In this document: piece after piece, positions 31,943 through 38,191 of the stretch
How positions within the stretch are numbered: position 1 is the stretch's first letter
How the letters are laid out: every line of letters begins with the position of its first letter
Assembly (NCBI GenBank): GCA_016717325.1
Contig: JADKFV010000040.1
Coordinates: 1 to 38,191, forward strand
DNA from: Bacteroidota bacterium
Lineage (GTDB): Bacteria; Bacteroidota; Bacteroidia; AKYH767-A; OLB10
Direction: 5' to 3'
DNA length: 38,191 bases
Program-made: the position numbers and the translations under genes
Notes under the pieces: model-generated
What the model was told of the DNA's origin: nothing
Database searches by the model: none
The model's input: only the letters and a program-made list of their open reading frames with translations

Positions 31943-32929
31943 ATGAAGCCAATAATTACCATTCCAAAACCATGTCACGAAAACTGGAACCTTATGACAG
32001 CAGCCGAACAAGGGCGGCATTGTAAAGTGTGCAGCAAAACTGTTATCGACTTTACACAAAAAACCGATGTTGAAATTGCAAGTTACATTGCTGAGCGCGA
32101 AAACGAAAAAATGTGTGGCCGCTTTCGCAACGACCAAATTGAAACACCCGTAACGCTCAACATAAGCCTCTCGCATATCATGCGCCCATTAGGTTTTCAT
32201 CCCATGTTTATGCTTGTGTTGTTGATTGTATTTGGCACCACCTTATTTTCGTGCACCGATAGAAATAGCAGAGTCATTGGGTCATTAGTCATTGGAAATC
32301 CAGTCGAGAAATCTGAATTAAAAACTGATTCCAACAAAGTAAATTTACCAATAGACACGGCTTGGCAGTTTCCAAATTCTCAATTATTTACTATCGAAAA
32401 TTTACATACTGTTGGAATAATGGAGATGCCTCATGCGCTGCCCGAAGTGAACTTTGCAAACCAGGTTGTTGATACAGTCGATACAGTTGATTTGAATGAA
32501 ATCACAGTAACAGGATGCACACCTGAAATCGAAGCCTACACTACTACAGGAGCTATTGTCTCTCGCATCGAAAAAAGTGAAGGCACAGAAAATGAAAATC
32601 TTCTTTCGCTTGAAACTGTGTTAACGGCATCAACCGGCATTGTCAAAACAGAAAATGAAAATCAATCTTTTGAAAACAGATACAGCCTTTTTCCAAATCC
32701 CGCAGTTGATGAGCTAAATATTGCTTGCACCATTTCGAAGCCGTCCACATTAACCATAACCCTATACGATACCAATGGAAAATTAATACAACACATCACC
32801 CGCAATAAAAAAATAATCGGGCAAGATTATTCAATTCCCTTTTCTGTCGAAAAATTGAAACCCGGAGTTTATTTTGTAAGTATTGTGAATGGGGAGGAAG
32901 TATCAAGTTTACGATTTGTGAAGGAGTAA
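31943..32929 (+). CDS. Cys-motif (CHENW...) membrane protein with T9SS sorting domain
   Basis: 328 residues. The N-terminus KPCHENWNLMTAAEQGRHCK with VCSKTVIDFT is a conserved Bacteroidetes module with several Cys/His; it probably faces the cytoplasm. A transmembrane segment (MFMLVLLIVFGTTLFSC) follows at about residues 88-105, then a low-complexity exported part and a C-terminal T9SS type A domain (YSLFPNPAVDELNIA ... LKPGVYFVSIVNGEE ... LRFVKE). The lack of a normal signal peptide with a sorting domain present is typical of this family. A short run of gtcatt words (32273-32295) inside the gene encodes VIGSLVIG. Function is unknown. Confidence 0.75.
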   Translation: MKPIITIPKPCHENWNLMTAAEQGRHCKVCSKTVIDFTQKTDVEIASYIAERENEKMCGRFRNDQIETPVTLNISLSHIMRPLGFHPMFMLVLLIVFGTTLFSCTDRNSRVIGSLVIGNPVEKSELKTDSNKVNLPIDTAWQFPNSQLFTIENLHTVGIMEMPHALPEVNFANQVVDTVDTVDLNEITVTGCTPEIEAYTTTGAIVSRIEKSEGTENENLLSLETVLTASTGIVKTENENQSFENRYSLFPNPAVDELNIACTISKPSTLTITLYDTNGKLIQHITRNKKIIGQDYSIPFSVEKLKPGVYFVSIVNGEEVSSLRFVKE

Positions 32930-32970
32930 ATCTGCTTTCAACTAGTTCGACTAAAACTACCAAAAAATAT

Positions 32971-33083
32971 TTCCCGCAGATACCGCTGATTTTCGCTGAT
33001 TGAACACCGTAGATTTTATTTAAAAGTACGCAGCTTTATCTGCCCAATCTGCGATGTATTTTATCTGCGTTTATCTGCGGGAA
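32971..33083. repeat. CGCAGAT-type inverted-repeat element
   Basis: TTCCCGCAGATA (32971-32982) and TATCTGCGGGAA (33072-33083) are perfect 12-bp inverted ends. Between them are CGCTGATT and ATCTGCG words. A decayed second half-copy (CGCTGATTGAAT, CTGCAGATTTTC) follows at 33110-33140. This looks like a small MITE-type element or a related intergenic repeat; it has no coding capacity. Confidence 0.65.
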
Positions 33084-33215
33084 AAAATCCACTCAACAAT
33101 TGGTTATTTTCGCTGATTGAATACTGCAGATTTTCAAAAAATTTATCTGCAAAAAATTGATATGAGCTTATCTTCGATAGAAAAAAAAATATGGCAAATA
33201 ATTATTACACTATCT

Positions 33216-35141
33216 TCAATTCGCCACCACATCATTCACAAGCATACCTTTCACGGTATCTACTATTGCTTGCGCATCGAAATGACATTCGTTATAAAGT
33301 TCGCTTTGTTCGCCATGTTCAATAAATGTATCAGGAATGCCCAGGCGGATAATTTGTGACGAGTAATTATTTTCAATCATGAACTCGGCAATGGCCTTAC
33401 CAAATCCACCGGTAATGCATCCATCTTCTATGGTTATTATTTTCTTGTAGTTCGAAAACACTTCGTGCAACAAAATAGAATCCAATGGTTTTGCAAAACG
33501 CATATCGTAATGTGCGGGATACACATTTTCTTCGGCAAGCATATCGCAAGCCTTCACTGCAAAGTTGCCCGGATGCCCCAGCGACAGTATCGCCACACCT
33601 TCGCCACCACGCAATTTGCGGCCTGTGCCAATCTTCACAGCTTCGAATGGTGTACGCCAATCCACCATCACTCCATTACCACGTGGATAGCGAATTACAA
33701 ATGCGCCCATGTTATCGTGTTGTGCCGTATACATCAAATTGCGCAACTCCTGTTCGTTCATGGGCGCACTCACTATAATATTTGGAATGCAACGCATATA
33801 AGCAATATCAAATGCGCCATGATGCGTAGGACCATCGGCACCGGCAAGCCCACCGCGGTCGAGGCAAAACACCACATTCAGTTTTTGCAATGCCACATCG
33901 TGCACCACCTGATCGTAAGCACGCTGCATAAACGAAGAGTAAATATTACAAAACGGTATCATGCCTTGTGTTGCCATTCCAGCCGAAAATGTAACGGCAT
34001 GTTGCTCGGCAATACCCACATCAAACGCACGGTCGGGCATGGCCTTCATCATAATATTGAGCGAGCTAGCCCGAAGGCATTGCCGGGTAATGCCCACAAT
34101 TTTCGAATTGCGTTCGGCAAGTTCTACAAGCGTATGGCCAAACACATCCTGATATTTTGGTGGCTGTGGTTTATCACTTTTCGATTTAAATATTTCGCCC
34201 GTTATTTTATCAAATAAACCTGGGGCATGCCATTTGGTTTGGTCCTTTTCAGCAAGGTCGTAACCTTTACCTTTCACCGTTACACAATGCAAAATTTTTG
34301 GGCCGGGAATTTTTTTCAAATCATTCAGCACCTTTGCAAGGTGGTTTACATCGTGCCCGTCTATAGGCCCAAAATAACGAAAGCGCAGCGACTCGAATAA
34401 ATTACTCTGCCGCAACAAACTTCCCTTTACAGCATTTTCAATTTTTGCAGCTATCACCTGTGCATTGGGGCCAAACTTACTCACCTTGCCCAACAATTTC
34501 CACAACTCATCTTTTACTTTATTATATGTTTCCGATGTGGTAACGTCCGTCAGGTATTCTTTAAGCGCGCCCACATTGGGGTCTATACTCATGCAATTAT
34601 CGTTGAGCACCACCAGCAAATTCGAATTTTCTACACCGGCATGGTTCAGTCCTTCGAAGGCAAGGCCCGCAGTCATAGCGCCATCGCCTATCACTGCTAT
34701 ATGTTGCTTTTTCTTATCGCCCTTCAGGCGCGATGCCACCGCCATTCCCAGCGCAGCACTTATCGATGTAGACGAATGCCCCACACCAAAAGTATCGTAC
34801 TCACTCTCACTACGTTTTGGAAAACCGCTAATTCCATTATACAATCTGTTGGTATGAAACTGTTCCCTGCGTCCCGTAAGTATTTTATGCCCGTAAGCCT
34901 GATGCCCCACATCCCACACAAGCTGGTCGGCAGGAGTGTTAAACACATAATGCAGTGCCACCGTCATTTCTACCACGCCAAGGCTCGCGCCAAAGTGCCC
35001 CCCATTTACCGACACTATATCGATAATAAAGTCGCGAAGTTCGCTGCACACCTGCTCCAATTGGTCGGGCGCAAGCTTACGCAAATCGGCAGGAGTAATT
35101 ATTTTTTCGAGCAACGGGCCCGCTTGTACCGGTTGAGCCAT
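33216..35141 (-). CDS. dxs: 1-deoxy-D-xylulose-5-phosphate synthase
   Basis: First enzyme of the MEP pathway for isoprenoid precursors, condensing pyruvate and glyceraldehyde 3-phosphate with thiamine diphosphate. Intact: GHFGASLGVVEMTVALHYVF, VWDVGHQAYGHKILTG, the TPP/Mg motif IGDGAMTAGLAFEGLN with NDNCMSI, then DRGGLAGADGPTHHGAFD and GIAEQHAVTFSAGMA in the second half. I place the start at MAQPVQAG (35141): the longer in-frame ATG at 35183 lies inside the -7 box at 35181-35188. That gives 641 residues, the usual length. Monocistronic as far as can be seen. Confidence 0.95.
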   Translation of the reverse strand: MAQPVQAGPLLEKIITPADLRKLAPDQLEQVCSELRDFIIDIVSVNGGHFGASLGVVEMTVALHYVFNTPADQLVWDVGHQAYGHKILTGRREQFHTNRLYNGISGFPKRSESEYDTFGVGHSSTSISAALGMAVASRLKGDKKKQHIAVIGDGAMTAGLAFEGLNHAGVENSNLLVVLNDNCMSIDPNVGALKEYLTDVTTSETYNKVKDELWKLLGKVSKFGPNAQVIAAKIENAVKGSLLRQSNLFESLRFRYFGPIDGHDVNHLAKVLNDLKKIPGPKILHCVTVKGKGYDLAEKDQTKWHAPGLFDKITGEIFKSKSDKPQPPKYQDVFGHTLVELAERNSKIVGITRQCLRASSLNIMMKAMPDRAFDVGIAEQHAVTFSAGMATQGMIPFCNIYSSFMQRAYDQVVHDVALQKLNVVFCLDRGGLAGADGPTHHGAFDIAYMRCIPNIIVSAPMNEQELRNLMYTAQHDNMGAFVIRYPRGNGVMVDWRTPFEAVKIGTGRKLRGGEGVAILSLGHPGNFAVKACDMLAEENVYPAHYDMRFAKPLDSILLHEVFSNYKKIITIEDGCITGGFGKAIAEFMIENNYSSQIIRLGIPDTFIEHGEQSELYNECHFDAQAIVDTVKGMLVNDVVAN

Positions 35142-35180
35142 ATTGTTTGTTTTTATTTTTGAAGGATTTTGTTTCGAACG

Positions 35181-35188
35181 CAAAGTTA
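35181..35188 (-). promoter_or_regulatory. -7 box of dxs
   Basis: TAACTTTG on the minus strand fits TAnnTTTG, 40 bp before the ATG at 35141. A TTG lies 15 bp upstream, closer than usual, so the -33 is uncertain. It decides against the 35183 start. Confidence 0.55.
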
Positions 35189-35338
35189 AATATTATTATT
35201 TGTCAACGTTACTTTTGCAACTAAGTATTCATTAACAACAATTTGTGACTTTGGTTTTGCAAAAACATGCTCTTTATTCCCCACAAAATTTAAATAACCA
35301 CTGCACAACAAAATTATTTTTTCATACAGATATTTTTT

Positions 35339-35405
35339 ATGGGCGAGCGGGCGGTGGCCCTTGCCTTTTATATCGCCAAAGGCGATATAAAAATAAAATG
35401 CCCAT
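35339..35405. repeat. Nested palindromic element
   Basis: Inner stem TTTTATATCGCC-AAA-GGCGATATAAAA (35366-35392) is perfect over 12 bp; outer ATGGGC (35339) pairs with GCCCAT (35400). Between them is GCGAGCGGGCGGTGGCCC, GC-rich against its surroundings. Its position downstream of dxs's promoter region and its lack of an adjacent gene end suggest a mobile-type repeat, not a terminator. Confidence 0.7.
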
Positions 35406-35526
35406 TACTGCGAGAATGAGAGTTCAAGAGTTTAAGGGCTCAATGGTTGTATTGTTTAATTGTTTATCCACAACAAATATCCTTTCGCGATTGTGAACAG
35501 AGTTTAAAAGTTCAAAACTTAATCGA
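35406..35526. repeat. 8-nt word repeats before an orphan T9SS tail
   Basis: Words gagttcaa, gagtttaa and agtttaaaagttcaaaac recur. The same words precede the orphan tail at 7071 and, as in-frame heptamers, the tail of the intact gene at 37367. Confidence 0.6.
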
Positions 35527-35634
35527 GGATATTTTACTATGGATATAGATTGTACTGGTTGGAGTGATGGGTTGTATGTTGTACATTTACAAACGGAAGT
35601 GGAGAGGTTGAGTAAGAAGTTTATTAAAGAATAG
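35527..35634 (+). pseudogene. Orphan T9SS C-terminal tail, uninterrupted
   Basis: 36 codons reading GYFTMDIDCTGWSDGLYVV, HLQTEVERLSKKFIKE, stop. It is the same tail as the end of the gene at 37543 but lacks the 10-residue insertion found there, and has no upstream exported frame. It lies only about 350 bp upstream of that gene, as if a related gene had been lost or its tail copied. Confidence 0.82.
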
Positions 35635-35832
35635 TTGCAAGATTAAGAGTTCAAGGGTTTAAAGGTTCCAAGGGTTTTGAAAGTTGAGAAAGTTAAAAGC
35701 AATTCATTATATGGGTTATACACACAAATACAAGTGTCTCAATCAATAAATAAAACCCAACCGTGCAAAGGTAAGCCCCTTAAGGGGTTTGGGGTGTATT
35801 GGCACTTAAATGTACTACCCATTTTACCTTTT
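35635..35832. repeat. Word repeats and CCCCTTAAGGGG palindrome
   Basis: gattaagagttcaagggt words at 35640-35670, then CCCCTTAAGGGG (35776-35787), a perfect 12-bp palindrome followed by tttggggtg. No gene is visible. Confidence 0.5.
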
Positions 35833-35877
35833 GAAACGGAGAAATAAATGCTGAGTAAGAAATTGATAAAGGAATAA
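35833..35877 (+). pseudogene. Short decayed T9SS tail remnant
   Basis: Codons give ETEK, stop, MLSKKLIKE, stop, matching STEKERLSKKFIKE of the intact tail with one nonsense change. Only 15 codons are recognisable, so this is weaker than the two longer remnants. Confidence 0.5.
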
Positions 35878-35916
35878 AATGAAATATTTACTGATTTTTA
35901 TGATTGTAATATTGAT

Positions 35917-35940
35917 GCCACAAGCGTGGACGCTTGCGGC
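35917..35940. repeat. GCCACAAGCGT palindrome before the T9SS gene
   Basis: GCCACAAGCGT-GG-ACGCTTGCGGC: 11-bp stem with one mismatch. It lies in the leader, between a possible upstream in-frame ATG (35879) and the preferred start (35981). Confidence 0.6.
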
Positions 35941-35980
35941 AGCGGGTGGTTCATTACTCAACACTTTTTTTTTCAATATC

Positions 35981-37543
35981 ATGAGAAAATATTTGCTTCT
36001 TTTAGGATTGTTGATACAGGTATCAGCTTTGTGTCAACATAGAAATGACAACTGGGTATTTGGTGACAGTGCAGGCATTAACTTCACTAACCCGCAAAAT
36101 TTGATTACTTTTAAATCAGGTACAAAATCAAGAGGAACATCAGCAACAATTTCTGATAATCTAGGGAACCTTTTATTTTATTTCTCTTATGATGCCAAAT
36201 CTATAATGGGACAAGGCCCACCAGATTTCAATGGCAATGTCTATGATAAAAATAATCTCATAATGCAAAATGGCGATTCTATTGTATGCCAAGTGTGGTA
36301 CATGGAAGGTATAATCATTCCTGACCCAAGCGATTCAATGAAATACTTTCTTTTCACAATTGGAACAACTGGCGCATTTGGGTTGTATTATGATGTCGTT
36401 GATTTAAATTTAAACAATGGCTTAGGAGCAGTAACACAAAAAAACATACAACTATTACCCGATGCGGCAAACGATGGACTTACAGCCGTGAAGCACGGCA
36501 ATGGCCGCGATTGGTGGCTTATACACAGGCGGTATGGTGGTGGGCCAAATAATTTATTTTATAAATATTTAATTACGCCTTCAGGTATTTCGGGGCCATT
36601 CACACAAAATATTGGTACCATCACAAATACAAATACTTTGATTTACACTTTTAATAATGAAGGCAATAAGATTGCTTGCGTACAATGGGATGGCTTATGC
36701 GAAACATTCGATTTTGATAGGTGCACAGGTATGTTGAGCAATCACACTTTTTTGCATGCAAATGCAATTCCATTTGCTCCCAAGGCTGAATTTTTTGGCT
36801 TGGAATTTTCACTTAACGGCAAATATTTGTATTTAAGCACTGCAGGTTGTGCACACCAAACAGAATTAATTCAAATTGATTTAGCAAAACCAAACCCCTT
36901 TGCGTCTGCGGATACAATTTCTAAATTTAGTATTTTTAATTGCGGTGGTGGTTATTTAAGAAGAGCACCTGATAACAAAATATATTGGTCAAGAGCTTGG
37001 GTTGATAGTATTGGTTCATACAATTATCCATACCCAAATACTCCCGATGCTTTTAACATTTACAACATGAACCTTAGCGTGATAAACTCGCCTGATAGTG
37101 CAGGAGTAAAATGTGATTTTACACCTTATAGTTTTTACTTGGGTGGCGCACGTACGTATTGGGGTTTGCCCAATAATCCAAATTATGATATGGGGCCAGA
37201 TACGGGGAGTGTGTGCGATAGTTTGGGGCTCTTCCTCACCCCGGCCCTCTCCAAAGGAGAGGGAGTAATGCAAATTACATATATATCGGCTTGGGAGAAA
37301 TTGTTTGTTAATGCAAGTGGATTGAAAGGGAAAAGTGTAACGGTGAGTATATACGATGGGCGGGGAAGTTTGAAGTTTGAAGTTCGAGGTTTGAAGAGCA
37401 ATGCAGGATATTTTACTATAGACGTAAACTGTGCGGGTGGTCTCGCCTCAGGCGAGAGGGGTGCGCGGTGGGCAAATGGGTTGTATGTTGTACATTTGAG
37501 TACGGAGAAGGAGCGGCTGAGTAAGAAGTTTATTAAAGAATAG
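35981..37543 (+). CDS. Propeller-like surface protein with T9SS sorting domain, carrying in-frame repeats
   Basis: 520 residues from ATG at 35981, giving signal peptide MRKYLLLLGLLIQVSALCQ; a longer frame from 35879 would translate a palindrome-containing leader. The mature part opens NDNWVFGDSAGINF with ATISDNLGNLLFYFSYDAK, a family I know from Bacteroidetes surface proteins with beta-propeller-like repeats (FSLNGKYLYLSTAG, RAPDNKIYWSRA). Residues 415 on are disturbed by in-frame repeats: LTPALSKGEG, KFEVRGLK and GLASGERGAR. The C-terminal tail (GYFTIDVNCAG ... ANGLYVVHLSTEKERLSKK) is a T9SS sorting domain, also present as orphan copies. Function unknown. It would be secreted across the outer membrane. 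Confidence 0.8.
   Translation: MRKYLLLLGLLIQVSALCQHRNDNWVFGDSAGINFTNPQNLITFKSGTKSRGTSATISDNLGNLLFYFSYDAKSIMGQGPPDFNGNVYDKNNLIMQNGDSIVCQVWYMEGIIIPDPSDSMKYFLFTIGTTGAFGLYYDVVDLNLNNGLGAVTQKNIQLLPDAANDGLTAVKHGNGRDWWLIHRRYGGGPNNLFYKYLITPSGISGPFTQNIGTITNTNTLIYTFNNEGNKIACVQWDGLCETFDFDRCTGMLSNHTFLHANAIPFAPKAEFFGLEFSLNGKYLYLSTAGCAHQTELIQIDLAKPNPFASADTISKFSIFNCGGGYLRRAPDNKIYWSRAWVDSIGSYNYPYPNTPDAFNIYNMNLSVINSPDSAGVKCDFTPYSFYLGGARTYWGLPNNPNYDMGPDTGSVCDSLGLFLTPALSKGEGVMQITYISAWEKLFVNASGLKGKSVTVSIYDGRGSLKFEVRGLKSNAGYFTIDVNCAGGLASGERGARWANGLYVVHLSTEKERLSKKFIKE
37245..37263. repeat. In-frame palindrome CCCTCTCC/GGAGAGGG
   Basis: CCCTCTCC-AAA-GGAGAGGG, a perfect 8-bp stem inside the coding region; it encodes ALSKGEG. 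I recall the same sequence as a spacer repeat in other Bacteroidetes, so it is probably an inserted element. Confidence 0.75.
37367..37394 (+). repeat. In-frame heptamer run agtttga x4
   Basis: Four 7-nt units (agtttga, agtttga, agttcga, ggtttga) inside the gene; they encode part of SLKFEVRGLK. Same type of word as the spacer arrays at 6718 and 35406, and in the same place relative to the tail. Confidence 0.75.
37439..37468. repeat. In-frame 30-bp insertion with TCTCGCC/GGCGAGA palindrome
   Basis: 30 bp (ten codons, GLASGERGAR) interrupt the tail between Cys-Ala-Gly and Trp; the core TCTCGCC-TCA-GGCGAGA is a perfect 7-bp stem. Both orphan tails (7071, 35527) lack it: they read DCAGW and DCTGW directly. 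Confidence 0.8.
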
Positions 37544-37618
37544 TTGAATATTTCTAAACTAGAATAAACGGTTTATAAACGCAACAAGCTAAGTTACTTA
37601 AGGAAGCAGAGGATAACA

Positions 37619-37712
37619 CGTCATTGCGAGGTTAACGAAGCAATCTCTCTTACACTTTGTCTTTACTCCACTGAGATTGCTTCTTCCTATAGTAATCGCA
37701 ATCGCAATGACG
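37619..37712. repeat. 94-bp nested inverted-repeat element
   Basis: Outer inverted repeats CGTCATTGCGA (37619) and TCGCAATGACG (37702); inner GAAGCAATCTC (37637) and GAGATTGCTTC (37673). I recall the GTCATTGCGAGG motif as a widespread REP-like spacer element in several phyla. The rest of the spacer before feoA (37544-37908) has no gene; the T9SS gene ends at 37543 without an obvious terminator, so this element might serve as one. Confidence 0.75.
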
Positions 37713-37834
37713 GGAAGAATAATGCATTACTTGACAAGCATTGATTTCAACCTCCCAAAATACAATGCAACCGCTACTTAAAGCCGGTTATTCTTTCAAA
37801 TTAAAGCCTCCTAAAATTTCTATCCATTATTAAT

Positions 37835-37842
37835 TACATTTG
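37835..37842 (+). promoter_or_regulatory. -7 box upstream of feoA
   Basis: TACATTTG fits TAnnTTTG, 67 bp before the feoA ATG; no TTTG is present at the -33 distance. No Fur-box pattern was recognised. Confidence 0.45.
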
Positions 37843-37908
37843 TGCCGGAAAACAAAAACGACACGCAACATTCTCCTGTATTAACAATGTTGCTTTACAA
37901 GGATAAAA

Positions 37909-38157
37909 ATGGTAACGAAAGTAAAAGAGAAGATAAAGTTATCGCAAATGCATAAAGGCGAATCGGGCATCATCGATTCGTTCACCAACGATGAGATGAA
38001 GCTGAAGTTGATGGAAATGGGTTGCCTGCCGGGCGAAAAAATAAGCATCAGCAGCCATGCACCATTTGGTTGCCCTGTGGCCATAAAACTTTCGGGATAC
38101 ACCCTCAGCCTTCGCATGGAAGAAGCCGAAAACGTAATAGTAACGCGTACTAAATGA
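37909..38157 (+). CDS. feoA: Ferrous iron transport protein A
   Basis: An 82-residue SH3-fold protein: SQMHKGESGIIDSF, LKLMEMGCLPGEKISISSHA and PVAIKLSGYTLSLRMEEAENV match FeoA (GxxG, M-G-x-x-PG, and the R-x-E-A hallmark). It is a small cytoplasmic partner of the FeoB Fe(II) permease. feoB would be expected directly downstream; the window ends 34 bp later. The stop codon overlaps an ATG (ATGA) whose frame ends after seven codons. Confidence 0.92.
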   Translation: MVTKVKEKIKLSQMHKGESGIIDSFTNDEMKLKLMEMGCLPGEKISISSHAPFGCPVAIKLSGYTLSLRMEEAENVIVTRTK

Positions 38158-38169
38158 TAAAACCGCCAA

Positions 38170-38191
38170 GTGAATAACCAACGTATACGGG
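38170..38191 (+). CDS. Possible start of feoB (runs off right edge)
   Basis: GTG at 38170 opens a frame reading VNNQRIR to the edge, a lead-in compatible with the FeoB GTPase start (a short basic run before the G1 motif). Only 22 bp are visible, so this rests on the expected feoAB order and not on recognisable FeoB sequence. An alternative is a start at the overlapping ATG with a frame change. Confidence 0.3.

Noticed and set aside
35879..35980. N-terminal extension of the T9SS protein from the ATG at 35879
   Set aside because: It would translate a palindromic repeat and place a second signal-like segment before the good signal peptide at 35981. The ATG at 35981 is preferred, though the upstream one cannot be excluded.
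38154..38177. feoB starting at the ATG overlapping the feoA stop
   Set aside because: The frame ends after seven codons. The GTG at 38170 stays open to the edge, so that was listed instead with low confidence.
1..38191. tRNA or rRNA genes
   Set aside because: I looked for T-loop-like GGTTCGAATCC and related patterns and for conserved rRNA segments and saw none; a covariance-model scan would be decisive.

Overview
The window is a low-GC chromosomal segment from a member of the Bacteroidota. The evidence is secreted proteins ending in type IX secretion (T9SS) C-terminal sorting domains, a short primary sigma factor, promoters of the Bacteroidetes form TTTG-N18/19-TAnnTTTG, a GAPDH with a long N-terminal extension, a four-helix-bundle (23S rRNA IVP-like) protein and membrane-anchored LuxR/DUF4199 genes. 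Genus cannot be read from the sequence. No rRNA, tRNA, CRISPR, prophage or classical defence locus was recognised.

Layout. 1-6700: start of a secreted protein (runs off the left edge), a translationally coupled hpt / lipid-kinase pair, then purK, purE, an outer-membrane barrel and a helix-hairpin-helix/barrel protein. 6700-7180: tandem repeats, a palindrome and an orphan T9SS tail. 7300-10990: thioredoxin-fold T9SS protein, gap and rpoD, with intrinsic terminators and a clear rpoD promoter. 11370-15290: a decaying island with a tandemly duplicated lipoprotein + secreted-protein pair, a broken XRE regulator with operator-like palindromes, and a 1.23-kb insertion sequence with 8-bp target duplications that splits one lipoprotein gene. 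15330-23020: a GH3-serine hydrolase fusion, a phosphodiester glycosidase, DUF1456, a short CvfB-like protein, a holin-like membrane protein, a GIY-YIG nuclease pseudogene, an AI-2E-type transporter and TerC. 23350-29290: uvrA, an IVP-like protein embedded in repeats, and an ABC-F ATPase. 29690-33000: LuxR, DUF4199, DUF1801 and a T9SS protein. 33200-38191: dxs, more orphan T9SS tails, a propeller-like T9SS protein carrying in-frame repeat insertions, and feoA at the right edge.

Two themes stand out. First, about a dozen genes, including core ones (hpt, purK, terC, the GH3 fusion), carry a single frame change, mostly at short homopolymers, while neighbours as long as uvrA are intact. This looks more like consensus indel error than biology, but the 11-15 kb island also shows real decay (nonsense codons, IS insertion). 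Second, the spacers are full of palindromes and degenerate 7-8-nt tandem repeats. These also enter genes: one supplies the stop codon of the ABC-F gene, one abuts a start codon, and at least two palindromes plus a heptamer run lie in frame inside the T9SS protein at 35981-37543. There a nearby orphan copy of the same tail serves as an insertion-free comparison.
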